DNA from: Diatrype stigma
Lineage: Eukaryota; Ascomycota; Sordariomycetes; Xylariales; Diatrypaceae
Assembly (NCBI GenBank): GCA_022225965.2
Contig: JAKJXP020000042.1
Location: 186,001-250,000, forward strand
Direction: 5' to 3'
DNA length: 64,000 nucleotides
The position numbers were made by a program, and so were the translations under genes. The notes beneath the pieces were generated by a model. It saw only the letters and a list, made by a program, of their open reading frames with translations, made no database searches and was not told the DNA's origin. Of this stretch, positions 1-11,746 are shown piece by piece (within the stretch, counting starts at the first letter, position 1; each line of letters begins with the position of its first letter).

Positions 1-977
1 TCGACTTGGAAGGGAGGGTCTGCATCGTAACCGGCGGTGCTCGAGGTTTGGGCCTCGCTCTTGCCGAGGGTCTCGTGGAGGCCGGCGCAAACGGTACGTA
101 AGCAAGAGCCTCGCCTCCCCCTCCTCCTATATCCCCAGCACACCCAATACTCACCCCTCAGCGTGGTGAAACCTCCCCCCTCCCTAACACCCTTGAATTT
201 ACGTCTCTTATTCCCAGTTCACCCACTGAAAATGGAACTGAAATGGACGATGAAAAGATACTGATAACAAAAACAATCATAGTCTACTGTTTCGACCGCG
301 AGGAGCAGCCTCACGAGGACTACGACGAGGCCATGCGGCGGGCCGACAAGTGGGGCGGGACGCTGAACTACCGGCAGCAGGACGTGGTGGACGTGGCGGC
401 GCTGGACGCGGCGATCGCCTCGATCGCGGCCAAGCACCAGCGGCTGGACGGGGTGGTGGCGGCGGCGGGGATCCAGCAGCTGACGCCGGCGCTGGAGTAC
501 ACGGCGGCGGACGCGGCGCGGATGCTGGAGATCAACTACACGGGGGTGATGATGACGGCGACGGCGGCGGCGCGGCAGATGTTCCGGTACAAGTGCCGGG
601 GCAGCATCTGCCTGATCGCGTCGATGAGCGGGCTGGTGGCCAACAAGGGCCTGCTGTCGCCCGTGTACAACTCGTCCAAGGCGGCCGTGCTGCAGCTGGC
701 GCGCTGCCTCGCCATGGAGTGGAGCCCCGTCCGCCCCGACGGCACCGGCGGCATCCGCGTCAACTGCATCAGCCCCGGCCACATCGTCACGCCCATGGTC
801 GAGAAGAACTTCGAGGAGGTGCCGGGCCTGCGCGAGACCTGGGAGGCCGAGAACATGATGGGCCGCCTCGCTGAGACCACCGAGTTCAAGGGCGCCGCCC
901 TGTTCCTCCTCAGCAATGCGAGCTCTTTCATGACGGGGAATAACCTCGTGATGGATGGGGGCCATACGGCGTGGTGA
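1..977 (+). CDS. short-chain dehydrogenase/reductase (polyol/ketose type), 5' end cut by window
   Basis: This is the 3' part of an SDR; the start codon lies outside the window. Exon fragments are 1-93 and 283-977, joined across a 189 bp GT-AG intron (donor GTACGTAAG at 94). The visible protein opens just before the cofactor-binding motif TGGARGLG, keeps the NAG-like AAAG segment after strand 4, and has the catalytic YNSSK (Tyr-x3-Lys) followed by VNCISPG and a C-terminal MDGG. These are the marks of a classical NAD(P)H SDR. The overall look is close to fungal sorbose reductase / D-arabinitol dehydrogenase / NADP-mannitol dehydrogenase relatives, which interconvert ketoses and polyols in the cytosol. 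The exact substrate cannot be read from sequence. The exon is strongly GC-biased, like the other expressed genes here. The next gene is a tRNA, so there is no cluster evidence in this window. Confidence 0.9.
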
Positions 978-1749
978 ACGGATGGCGGGGAAGCGGGATG
1001 GGAAGGGGAGAAAGGGAGACGGGAAGAAAATGAAGGGGAATGAATAACCTTCATATGTACGACTAGGTGTAGATAACTAAGCATCGGCGCTGGAGTTCAA
1101 GGGTGTCCTGGAATACCCTCATAACACGGCGACAACGGCGGCGCACGATAACAAATATCCAATAGACTACCTACCCGCTTGATATAGACTGAATACCTTA
1201 TTATCAGCCTATGAACTTTTTTTTTTGATGTGCATGAGGATGGCCAAGGATCACACATAGTGGCGCCCGCCCTTCCTGATAGGGGGCCATTTCTGGATCG
1301 GACAAAGCTCGGATAGTATTTAATTATCTCATTGGTGATCAACTGGCTGTTGATACAATGTGCAAGAATTCCCGACCAGCGATTTTAAACCAATCGAAAG
1401 ACAGGCTGACAGGAAAGTACAAGCCCTTCAGAGCTTTGGTGAGATGTCCCACCTGACTTGCGAGGTTATTGAGAGATTACCTACGAAGTAGTACGTGAAA
1501 TAGCACGTAGAAATTGTTGGTTTACTGTGAGCCGCGGCCCACCTAAGTAGGAATTAGTCATTTACCGGGTGACTGTGTACTAAGTTAGCGGGCTGACATC
1601 GTTACCTGCCATTTGCCGGTGCTAGTATGGCACTACATGCACCATACCCAACCCAACGTTGGTATACCTAGTAGTTAGTACTTGTAGCCTGCTAAGAAAA
1701 GTTTTCTTCAACAAGTCATGGATCCAATCATGAATAGCCTCACAGGTCA
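978..1749. other. intergenic, no gene seen
   Basis: About 770 bp of AT-richer DNA between the SDR and tRNA-Glu. Only short, low-complexity reading frames occur and none carries a recognisable motif or splice-supported extension. It should hold the 3' UTR of the SDR. Confidence 0.6.
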
Positions 1750-1842
1750 TCCGAATTGGTGTAGTGGCTAACATTATCCGCTCTCATCTCATCAAATAAG
1801 ATGCGTTCCGGGTAGCCCGGGGTTCGATTCCCCGATTCGGAG
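1750..1842 (+). tRNA. tRNA-Glu (CTC) with a 21-nt intron
   Basis: A 93-nt cloverleaf can be drawn. The acceptor arms TCCGAAT and ATTCGGA pair perfectly, followed by discriminator G at 1842. The D arm contains TGGTGTAGTGG (A box). The anticodon stem ATCCG pairs with CGGGT, the loop reads C-T-CTC-A, and the T arm is CGGGG-TTCGATT-CCCCG (B box). A 21-nt intron follows the base 3' of the anticodon, the canonical position for nuclear tRNA introns. A run of T-rich sequence directly downstream (1843 onward) would end Pol III transcription. Confidence 0.93.
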
Positions 1843-3845
1843 TTTCTTTTTATCTTTTATCTTTTCTCTTCTTTTTTTGCCTGCTCTTTTTCGACTTTGA
1901 CTTCGACTGCACCACCTCAGTAGGCGCTGGACAAATGTACCCAAGGGGAGGGAGGACTCCTATAGGAGCTATGTTATATATCGACGTAGGAGGCATAGGA
2001 GATGACAAGTATCTGACTCACAAGCCAACAAGTTTACTATGTAAGGCAGTAATAAATGAATGGGCAAGTTGGCTGGTTTGCAAGATATCCCCGCCGTGAG
2101 GAAAAGAAGACTGGCATCTATGCGGAAAGGGGGTGGGGTCCCAGGGGAAGATTTATACTTTTATAGTTTCGGTCTATGTATGCAGGCTACTTTATGCTTA
2201 AATGCCCCTTCACCGCGGGTTCATCACCTCGACCATGAAAACAGTGGCGACCCCTGCAAAGGACCTTTAGTCTTGTGCCTACACTGCGCCTAGGATCATG
2301 ATGTGTCTGAAACACCGAATTCGACGACTCGATAGCAATGCGTGCGAAGTCAGTATTGCTAATACAAAATTGGTTGTTGGCGGCTAGTTATTCTCATTGA
2401 TAGGAAAGTGAGTAGCGAGATTATACCCTGGCAGCTGCCTGGTATACGGCACTGGGTCTTGACTCTTAGACACTGGGTAGTAGTAGGATTGGGATGCACG
2501 TGTGCGGCGATGTTGAGGCTCAAGGATCCTCATCATACCTAGCTGCCTACTAGTAGTTTGAAGTAGCGCGCGGTTGATGCTCATAACGGCCAGTCCGCTA
2601 GGGTGGCGGTGTTGGAAAAATTCCGCTTTTCTTCAGCCTGCAAGTTCGCGTGAATTCTCCGCGGCGGCGCAGACAAAACGATAGGGGAATATGGTTGGAA
2701 TATCAGTATGCTTGGGAAAGACGGCCGTAGCATCGTTCCCTTCGCAAACGAAAGCTGTCACCGGAACGCCGGTGGTAGATTACATACTCAAGTAGTATTT
2801 CCATCGGGAGCTATAAGACGCCGGGTGAAGATACCAGGACATGTTGGAACACTTTTCTAGAAGCCCTATAGCTGGCATTGTTGCGACAAGATTGGCTGCA
2901 TCAGCGCTTGATCGTCGACTGGTCTTTGGAGGCCTGCGGTTTGAATGATGGGGGCCCACTGGGCAATGCCTAATTGGAGCGGCATGTTGCGCGTCTTCAT
3001 TGTCAGCTTGCCAATCAATGCCGATGTTTACCTGAACCATCAGCCCAGCCGCAGCGATTTGAGGACCACTCATTAGAATAGGTCCAGTCTGCTAAGGACC
3101 ATGTCGAATCCGTGATGATTGCTTTGTAGTAGGAGAACAGTTATCGATAGTTATAGTCAGAGGAGATTGCTCGCTTAGGATAATCGACCGGTACGATACG
3201 ATTTGGCTTCCGCAGATCTACGTACGAAGGAAAGATCTGCGCAGTGACGTGGGCCCTGCTGACAACGTTGCACACGAGCCCCGGATTTGCTTGCGGATTT
3301 GGGTCCTTCGGTGGTATTTCGTCGCGGTGTTCTGGGAGTCCAACATCTTGCCAGGTTTTGGACCGGATCTGATTCTCTTGCCTGGGACGAAAGCCAAGCC
3401 AATCGAATGTTGAGGAATGGGTGCCACCGGTGCGTTGGCAAATAACAAAAGCCTGAGCATGCAAGAGATGAATAAATAGCTTCGGAAAGTCCAAAGGGAC
3501 CAGTCAATCCCTGCATCATCAGCCGGACAGGGATGTCCACTAGCTCTGACATTATCAAAGGTGTTATTAAAGGAAAGATGGGGAAAGCCACCGGCCACTC
3601 ACTGAAACACGATACTTAACACAAGACAAAATAGACTGCATTTCCTCCCGCTTCTTCATCTTCGTGTCTTCGTAACCGTCCCGTTTCTACACCATTCGTT
3701 CGATTTTGTTGCGAGCTTGACTGGGTGCTCGAATTTCTTCGTTTGTGGCGTTGAGCGTGTTTCCTTCACATTTACGAATCATCGTCGGCCTCCGAACAAG
3801 TTTCATCGTCAACTCGACTCCTCCAGACCGCCAGGCGAAAGCTCA
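1843..3845. other. intergenic, 2 kb, no gene seen
   Basis: Begins with the T-rich Pol III terminator of tRNA-Glu and ends with the 5' leader of the Ca2+/H+ exchanger. Several overlapping minus-strand frames at 3141-3598 are open, but none has a fungal-looking protein composition, and they differ in frame without splice sites. I see nothing else here. Confidence 0.5.
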
Positions 3846-5367
3846 ATGGCGAGACCAGCCAGAAACGGCGTCGGCCGAGCCTCGAGAGACGGCGAGAAGT
3901 CTCGCGCCACCCAGGATCCTATGCTTCCTCAGCACGCACCAGCGCCAGCTGGCGGGCATGGTGGCCATCACGGCTGGACGAGAATCAAGGGCGGCCTGCA
4001 CATCAAGACGGCGGGGGATAGCGGACGGTCGGGCATCCACCCTATTCGGTTCTTCAAGGTGATCTGGAAGTCGTCCTGCACGCTGTCATCGATCGTCAAC
4101 ATCCTCTGGCCCTTCGTCATCGCCGCCATCGTCATACACTACACGCGCGAGGGGCAGCATGTGCTCAAGTTCAGCCTGGCCTACATCGCCATGGTCCCCT
4201 GTGCCAATCTGATCGGCTTCGCGGGCCAGGAGCTCGCGAGGAAACTCCCCCACATGATTGGCATCTTGATCGAGACAACGCAAGTCCCCCCGCCCACCCA
4301 CACGCTTCTCTCAGGACGTGCCAATTGACCACAATGCTGACTGATACTCCGGATGCAGAATAGGATCGGTCGTGGAAATCGTTCTGTTCATGGTTCTTCT
4401 TGTCGCCAAGCAGTACTATGTCATCCAAGCTGCGATCCTCGGTTCCATTCTAGCTACTATGCTGCTTTGTCTCGGACTCTGCTTCTTTGCCGCGGGGACG
4501 AGGAGGAAGGAGTCTACTTTCCACGCGGCTGTCAGCGAAGTGGGATCGGGTTTGCTACTAATTGCGTATGCCCCCCTTTTCTCAGTTATTGTACAATCCA
4601 ACCCAGCTATCTCTGACAGATGCTAACAACGCGACAGCGGTCTCGGTCTTGCCATCCCCGCCATCTTCAACAAGTCCCTTGTCGGCGGTGAGCTCACGGC
4701 CGAAGACCTCTCGCAGCGGACCGTCAGCCTGTCCCGGATCATCGCCATCCTCCTGCTGGTGTCCTACGTCGTCTTCGTCTTCTTCCAGATGCGCTCGCAC
4801 CACGGCATCTACGACGCGGTCTTCGAGCACGACGAGAGCCGGGACGAGGACGCCCACAAGGACATCCACAAGGAGAAGCTCACGCTGACCGAGTGCATCT
4901 TCGCCCTGGCCGTCTCGGTGGCCCTGGTGACGTTCATCGCCATCGCGCTGGTGCACGAGATCCACTTCATCGTGACGGAGCAGGGCGTGTCGGACCCGTT
5001 CATGGGCCTGATCCTGGTGCCGCTGGTGGAGAAGGCGGCCGAGCACCTGACGGCCATCGACGAGGCGTGGGACAACCAGGTCAACTTCGCGCTGTCGCAC
5101 TGCATCGGCGCGACGATCCAGACGGCCATGCTCAACGCCCCGCTCGTCGTCATCGTCGGCTGGGGCCTCCAGCTGCCCATGGACTTCAGCTTCGAGATCT
5201 TCGACGTCGCCATGCTCATCATCTCCATCATCACCGTCGGCAACTTCCTGCGCGACCAGAAGTCCGACTACCTCGAGGGCTTCCTCTGCGTCATCGTCTA
5301 TATCGCCATCGCCGTCGCCGCCGCCTTCTACCCGAACCCCATCGAGGTCACGCAAGCGCACCACTAG
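3846..5367 (+). CDS. vacuolar Ca2+/H+ exchanger (CAX/VCX1 family)
   Basis: Three exons: 3846-4279, 4359-4565, 4638-5367, giving 456 aa. The protein would sit in the vacuolar membrane and exchange cytosolic Ca2+ for lumenal H+. After a basic, His-rich cytosolic N-terminus come about eleven hydrophobic helices. The first CAX repeat contains PCANLIGFAGQELA and GSVVEIVL; the second has EKAAEHLTAI and GATIQTAM. An acidic stretch (EHDESRDEDAHKD) divides the halves, as usual in this family. ATG 3846 is the first in-frame ATG and follows a C/T-rich leader. Intron 1 must use a GC donor (GCAAGT at 4280) because only that junction restores the ETTIGSVVE motif in frame. Intron 2 has a perfect TGCTAAC branch site at 4621. 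The length and motif order are normal, so I regard the gene as functional. Confidence 0.95.
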
Positions 5368-6396
5368 ATCACGGTGGAAGTCTAAAGATATTTCAGGTAT
5401 CGAAATACAGAGCCACATCCATGGCATGGCATTGCTTTGCTGGCATCGCCACACGTTACGTTCGCCCAAGCGCTGGAGTCCGCGGATCAAAATTGCATTT
5501 CTATCAAGGAAGGGAACTGGGATAAAGTAGGGAGGTGTTTTGATTTTGCTTTGTCAGTTGCTGCTGTTGCACGGCATATACGATTAGATTTGATGCCGAG
5601 ATTTGGTCGTCGTACCTTCAGTTGAGCTTTGCACAGCCAACATAGATGCGGGTGTTACGAAGTACATGCTTGTGTACAGGAACTTAGACCTTGCCCTGGT
5701 GAATAATCAGCCTTGCTTAGTTGTCTGAAGATAACTAGATTTTGTGAAGCGGTTATCTACATATCCTTTGTGTCCCTTTGTGTTTCCTTGGTGTAGGCTC
5801 TACTACAGGCTTTGAGCACATGGAGTGGAGTACCATATATGACTCCTATTAAGCACAGCAAAGGGGAGCAGGTTGCCGGGGCTTATTCCTATGAAATCTT
5901 GAAGTGAAAATCGGCATAGGGCCAAGTCCAGGGTTTTTTAACCAACATAACACATTGTTGACACTCAACTGTCTATATTTCTACGCCAGACACCCATAGA
6001 CATTGTGACTCATCCCCATCATGTTATTATACTACTTCGGTATCTGGGTTGATACGCCAAGTCAAATAATATTACATATCATCCACTGGAGCTGTCCTAA
6101 ATCACACATTCGCCATCACACCATCCATATTCAACAATAGCCATCCTGTAACTTCCACACGTACATACATCTACGGAACCTCTTTGACGCTTCTTCCACG
6201 ACGAGCAAAGCCTGTAATGAGGTGGCTGGGTGGGTAGGAAATCACGAAATTGGGCAAAGCAAAGATAGCAAAACGGCATCAAACGTTCCAGTTATTTCAA
6301 TAAAAAGAAAAGATATATAACAGCATTCATTCCTATCCTATCTCACCCTCGCTACCTCCCCCACCATTCCTTCCTTCTACCCTATCTACCCCATCT
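5368..6396. other. intergenic between convergent genes, no gene seen
   Basis: About 1 kb separating the 3' ends of the exchanger (+) and the GH64 glucanase (-). It should contain both 3' UTRs. The open frames are short and have no motif. Confidence 0.6.
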
Positions 6397-7701
6397 TCAA
6401 ACCACCAGGCCGCCGCCCACAAAGACCTCCAGGAGCTGGGGGTCCGCGCCGGCGAGCACGCCGGCCTGGTTCTCGTTGCTGACGTTGACATCGTCGAAGG
6501 AGAAGGCGTAGCCCTTCTGGTCGACCTCGTACTGGTGGATGAGGCGGCTGTAGTGCGAGGTGGGGCTGACGGTGTAGTAGCTCTCGGAGCCCAGGGACGG
6601 GGTGACGTTGCCGCCGTCGAGCAGCAGCTCGGTGCGGTAGAAGGCGGCGCACATGCGGGCCACGATGCGCTGGTGCAGCAGGTCGCCCTGGTTGGCGAAG
6701 GGCCCGGAGTTGCAGCCCCAGACGTCGACCATGGTCGGCTTGGGGTACGCGATGGTGTCGCCCTGGCACGTCATCTGGTCCCCGGAGACCCGGCAGGGGA
6801 CCTGGCCCCACTCGCCCTGCGTGTCGATGAGCAGGTCCTCGTTGGTGTACTTCTCCCACACCTGGTCGATGTAGTCGGCGTAGTACGCGTCCATGGAGCC
6901 CGGGTTCGTCGCGATGTACTGGTTCGGGGCCAGGATGCGCAGCGGCGTGCCGTCCTCGCGCGTCACGCACATCTTGTCCCAGGGCTGGCCGTCGATGGCG
7001 GCCTGGTCCTTCAGGCCCTGGCAGATCTGCTCCAGCGAGCCGGGCTCGAGCCCCTGCACGGTCTGGACCTCGCCCGAGCCGAGCGTCAGGCGCATGCTCA
7101 TGACCAGGCCGATGAAGTCGACGAACGAGATGTTGGTGTAGATGCCGCCCTCGTTGTTGGTCAGCTCAACGAAGCCCCAGTTCAGGCCCGCCGACGGGTC
7201 CGACGGGTTGTTGAACGACGGCTCCACCAGGCTGATCTTGCCGTCCCCGGCCACGAGCGAGAAGAACGAGAGCTGACCGGCCGAGATCCAGAGCCGGCCC
7301 GACGAGATGTAGTCCGGGATGGCGAAGTTGGTGACCTCGCCTTGGGCACCGAGGGGGATGGCGTGGCCCGCGTCGTCGGGGATGGCGACGGGTACGGCGC
7401 TGCCCGCCGGGTCGGGGTAGTAGAACCCGCCGGAGGTGGTGAGCAGGACGACCTGGTCGTTGGCGTCCCGGCCGCTGACGTAGGCGTACAGCTGGTCCCC
7501 GCCGATGTTGTTGGTGAGGGCGAAGTTCAGGGGGTTGGACCCGAGTATCGCATCCGTGGCCGGGACGGTGCCGTTCACGGTGTTGTCCACGGTGACGACG
7601 ACCGAGTTGATATCGCCCGGAGTGGCGATCAGGGGCCGAGCCAGGGACTGGCTAAAGAGGCCCGTGGCGGCAGCCACTGCTAGTCCAAACAGTCCGCGCA
7701 T
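6397..7701 (-). CDS. secreted glycoside hydrolase family 64 beta-1,3-glucanase
   Basis: Single-exon gene of 434 aa starting at ATG 7701. Residues 1-21 form a signal peptide (MRGLF, then an Ala/Gly/Leu core, cleavage after SLA). The mature part resembles GH64 / thaumatin-like-fold enzymes: an N-terminal beta-sandwich with FALTNNIGG and YVSGRD, the GRLWISAG segment typical of the family, a central FVELTNNEGGIYTNISFVDFIG stretch (written here only in part), and the WGCNSGPFA and RMCAAFYRTELL segments near the C-terminus. GH64 enzymes are endo-beta-1,3-glucanases, in bacteria known to release laminaripentaose; the fungal protein probably attacks beta-1,3-glucan in its own wall, in other fungi or in plant callose. 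Conserved cysteines suggest disulfides, as expected for a secreted protein. Convergent with the Ca2+/H+ exchanger. Confidence 0.9.
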   Translation of the reverse strand: MRGLFGLAVAAATGLFSQSLARPLIATPGDINSVVVTVDNTVNGTVPATDAILGSNPLNFALTNNIGGDQLYAYVSGRDANDQVVLLTTSGGFYYPDPAGSAVPVAIPDDAGHAIPLGAQGEVTNFAIPDYISSGRLWISAGQLSFFSLVAGDGKISLVEPSFNNPSDPSAGLNWGFVELTNNEGGIYTNISFVDFIGLVMSMRLTLGSGEVQTVQGLEPGSLEQICQGLKDQAAIDGQPWDKMCVTREDGTPLRILAPNQYIATNPGSMDAYYADYIDQVWEKYTNEDLLIDTQGEWGQVPCRVSGDQMTCQGDTIAYPKPTMVDVWGCNSGPFANQGDLLHQRIVARMCAAFYRTELLLDGGNVTPSLGSESYYTVSPTSHYSRLIHQYEVDQKGYAFSFDDVNVSNENQAGVLAGADPQLLEVFVGGGLVV

Positions 7702-10700
7702 TTTTATTTTTTATGATTTCTCGTTTTGCGTTTTACAACTCCTCACAGAAGCTCTCGTCTTGGATATATGAACCAGGGGAGCGGGAGGGGGGTATCTTCG
7801 TAGTTCCTTTTTGGAAAAAAGCAAGGACAGCGTAAGCTTGGAATCAAGCGTTTCAGAGAAAACAAGTATGTACACGCACGAGAAGTAAAGGAGTGACGGC
7901 TGTGTTAAAAAAGAACAACAGCTAAGGGGAAAAGGAAAGGAATGTTCTCTATCCCAAGAACGACGCAAGGTTTGCTGAGCAGCGACGGACGGGGGAAAAA
8001 CATCACGAAAGTCTAAAACGCCGTGACAGCTTATATAGATATGTTTAGGTGTTCGTGGATCTCCTCCATGGACCTCCGGCAGGGCTGTCTGCCTGCCTGA
8101 CTGCCTCCTGCCTGCCTTTGCCCTCGGGTGTCCAACGTAAGCAAGCTGGCAAGGGAGGCTAGGTAGTGGTAGGAAGGCTAAGAAGTCATCGCATGTTCTC
8201 GCCAGTTGATGGGCAGGAGAGCGAGCTGCGCCGCGTGCCAACCCTCCGCGCAAACACACACGCACACACCTTCATGATGGTGAACGAAACGTTGCGATCA
8301 GCGCATTTGGTAGCACATTCCATCTGGGGTAGCTCCGGCAGGGAGGGGGGACTGTAAGTCTATAAAATCGAGTTGATCACATACCATCTTCGGCTAAGGG
8401 GCCACCAACGCGCGCGACCGGGCCAATGGGAAGGGCGGGACGACCTCACCTACCTGCCGGATCGGGACACGTTCAAATTAAGTTAGGCGTGCTAGCAGAA
8501 ACAACTTGGCGTTGTTTCTCCCCATCCGGGTTAAACAAGTGCGTGGTTGTTTATGCCAGGGCCTATCAGGGCTGAAGGGTGCCTCGCCGTCGTTTGAGAC
8601 CGTCTGGGTTCCATTGCCTCTGGGTTACCAAAGAGGAGAGATGCAGCACGACGCAGGTATGCAGGTCTGCAGGTACCGTCTTACCATATCAGTAATCTGT
8701 ATTCTGAGTCCTGTTATACCGTATGTCTTCGTATAGTATGTCATTGGTAACTGACCATGCACCTGGTCTCCCTCCAATCACGTCCACTGCCGCATCCCGG
8801 ATGCTCTCCTCACCCTGGCCCTTATATACTTAGTCAATTAGCTGGTTACTATCTATATCTCTATGCTGCAATAAGAAGTATATTATGCCGCACATGGAAG
8901 TGGAGAGAACCTTGTGATGCCACATGACAGACACATCGACTGCAGATCGAAGAATACGCTGCAAGTAACCTGTCTCATGTGTCAATCAGCTCCATTCGCT
9001 ACTAGTATAATAGTTACCCGCCCAAGCGACTCATTTTAAGCTATTGGGCCGTCCCGCAAACTATTTGTTAAAATTGCCTTCATAAGAGGTTATACGTGTA
9101 ACAAACTTTTGACCGTCGTTATACAAGCGTTGTTGGTTTGTTTCATGTTCGGCCGAGTCTATGCGAGTCCGTCGAGTAGCGCCCGAGCTACGAAGTAGTT
9201 GGGAGTTGAGATTCCGAGTTCCGACCTGTTCAACTAGACCGACCATCTTCCGCTAGGGGTCTAGGATTCATCGTAGAACCAGACCCAGTCCAGTGTTGGT
9301 GTTATGCAGATGCATCCCTGACATCCATCCCTGGTGAGTACCTGGCATTCAGGCGCCTTCCCCATTGTGTCACGCTGACAGTCCAGAGACCCCAGACAGC
9401 TTACGGCAGATCCACTTGCTCCCCATCTCGCATGAGCGATGAACCCCGGCCCGGCAAACTCGCCATTTCATAGGGCGCGCGAGCTTAATAGTATAGCACC
9501 GCCGCAACGTTACTCGAGTCGGTTTAGTCGGATCGAAAGAGCCGCTGTGTATCGAGCCCCATCATGCCCGCTGGCCGGTCAGGTTTCATACTTTGTGTTT
9601 CCCTGCAATCCTCACATCTCACGAAAATACCACAAAGCCAGACATCTATATAAGGTCCAGATTACTCCGATGAAGATAACTAAACGATGATTGCATCTGA
9701 ATCTTATATCTCTTTGAACACTGCCCGGTGAGTTACTACTGATTAAACACCGTAATGTTTGTGCTACGGGCCTGCTAAACAACATCTAACTAAGATTTGG
9801 AGGACACACGCAATGAATGGTTCGTTCTACAGGTAATGAGGCATCTGGATGGGAGAGAGGTCTTGGGACATGCCTTTCTGGAACTTTCACTATACTCACT
9901 TTGGTCGCAGAGTCGTAAATCACCTGCGGTATGGTAAGATGTAAGCGCCTTGCTTCTTCCCGTATAGTCCATAATTGCCTATGTATATCCTCAGCTAGGT
10001 AGTCCACGCCCATGTTTATATGATCTTTATATTGGGGTTATAGTGATTTGTAAGCTTTACTCGACCTGTTACATTACTGCTCTTGCAGAGTACTATACCA
10101 AAAGAACGATGCTACGTGTATATCCCTGATATACGATGGGGTTACCATAGTTCGGACAGCTGGACTTGATCTACAGCGGAGTGCATATGGTTCGGCCCTT
10201 CATTTTTCAACGACAAGCAGCAGCACACGTGTGCTCCTAGCCGGGAACGTGATCAGGTTGGGACCATCCAGTTTCGACAACAGGGCGGAGTCACGACTCA
10301 CCGTAAAGTAGTCTAGATTGCGCCGAAATAGGAAACTCGAGCACACCTAGGTGCACCAAGTAAGACGGAGAACCAGAATCGTTCTACCCAGCTCTGGCGC
10401 CGTCTACCGAAAGACCCGAGGTGTCGATCACGTTTATAACATACGTGGAACTGGATCGAGAATCCAGATCGAAGTGGTGTAGATCTCTGATGATTCCCGA
10501 TCTCGTAAGCATCACCGTTCGTGCCATTCCGACAGCGACTGACTCGTTGGACACGGACAACGCTGGTATATTCCGCCAGGTCGATTAGCATCATACTGAA
10601 AAATATGGAATTGAGATGCGGTATGAGCCCTCCAGTCGCACGCTTGCAGAAGTGAGTAGAAATAAGTGGAGATATGCCGGGGAAGATCGCGGCGTGGTGA

Positions 10701-11119
10701 GTCGTTGTTTCTTCAACATCTATTCTCGTCCTATATAGGCCTTGATATTGCATACCTACTCGCAGTTCTGGTCCATACTATAGTGAAGTGCCTGCTCCAG
10801 TAAAGATCGCCGCTAGCGCTGCGCACGCTTTCGCAATGTATTAACGTCTTGAAACGGATGGACAAAGATTGCCCGACCGGTTACTGTCCCTGTCCATAGG
10901 GCCGAAACCACTGCGCAATTGGCTTAGCATGCGGCGCAGTGCACCGCAAAGCTTCCCGACTTTCTATGATTCTCATAGCTTCGAAGTATGTAGTAAGCCT
11001 TGGTTCACAGGTGCGGCTGAGCGATAAGTATTATACAGATTCAATACACGGGGCGGCGATTCTGTTGAGATCTGCCCGAGGCACCGGACCAACTCTGTCT
11101 CACTCTAATAATAGGCAAA
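7702..11119. other. gene-poor region, 3.4 kb
   Basis: Starts with the promoter and probable 5' UTR of the GH64 gene. From about 8.4 kb the DNA is AT-rich with scattered short frames, such as a 146-codon minus-strand frame at 10313-10753, whose composition is rich in Arg/His/Cys and unlike a fungal protein. No RNA gene, transposon terminal repeat or conserved motif is visible. Confidence 0.5.
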
Positions 11120-11746
11120 TTAGACGTCGCCAAGGCCCTCTTGCTGTGCCGCCCGGGCATCACCAAACTCCGAGACCTGGCCGTGCTCCTTCTGTTCTTT
11201 GATAATACCCCTCTTGGATGCCTGCTCCTGCTTCTTTCTGTTTGGAAGGTCAGCATACCAGAGTCAACTCCAATCATTACAAAGCTTCCGTGTGACCATG
11301 CAGATAACAGCGATATTCGGAAGACTGGGGGAATGAATGATAGAGCAAAATGCGACGGGCTCACTAGGGCTCACTCACCGATCTAAGTCACTCGCTAAAT
11401 CGGGCTGCGAACCAGTCGCGCCCGGTTTACGGTGGACGGCGTCTGCGACTTCGCCCTCGTTCAGCATGCGCATTTTATCGCCCTCCAACTCTTGGTGTCG
11501 CCCGATCTGCTCGTCGGTCTTGCCAGATCGTTCCTCCCCAGGTGGTGCGCCATGGATCCCGTACCCGAGACTAGAAGGAACCGCCTCTTGGTCTTGGGGG
11601 TAATTTGACGACGGTTTGCGGCGCTCATCGATGATTCTGCCTTGTGGATGGTTGTTGTGTGCCTCGCGCTGCTCGGCTGGGTTGGAGGTCGTTGGGTTGC
11701 CTTCCGTCGTGTAGGCGGCGTTTGAAGGCGGCTGTGAAGGCTCCAT
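11120..11746 (-). CDS. small hydrophilic fungal protein of unknown function
   Basis: Two exons, 11746-11379 and 11237-11120, give 161 aa. The donor is GTGAGT after ...DLD(R) and the acceptor is CAAACAG; the join keeps the frame and replaces an immediate stop by a Lys/Gln/Glu-rich tail (KKQEQASKRGIIKEQKEHG). The protein is charged and low in hydrophobics, with a Pro/Ser/Asn/Thr-rich first half (MEPSQPPSNAAYTTEGNPTT), an HNNHPQGRIIDERRKP segment and a central LEGDKMRMLNEGEVADAV segment. It looks intrinsically disordered. It resembles the short uncharacterised proteins annotated widely in Pezizomycotina, but I cannot name a function. It stands alone in a gene-poor region. Confidence 0.72.

Noticed and set aside
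219..965. Long minus-strand reading frame opposite the first SDR
   Set aside because: It mirrors the GC-rich SDR exon on the other strand, is Arg/His/Pro-rich and has no motif.
4582..5490. 302-codon minus-strand frame
   Set aside because: Antisense to exon 3 of the Ca2+/H+ exchanger; Asp/Glu/His/Val-rich artefact of codon bias.
6535..7683. 382-codon plus-strand frame
   Set aside because: Antisense to the GH64 gene; composition (Val, Asp, Gly, Arg repeats) is typical of a GC3 shadow.
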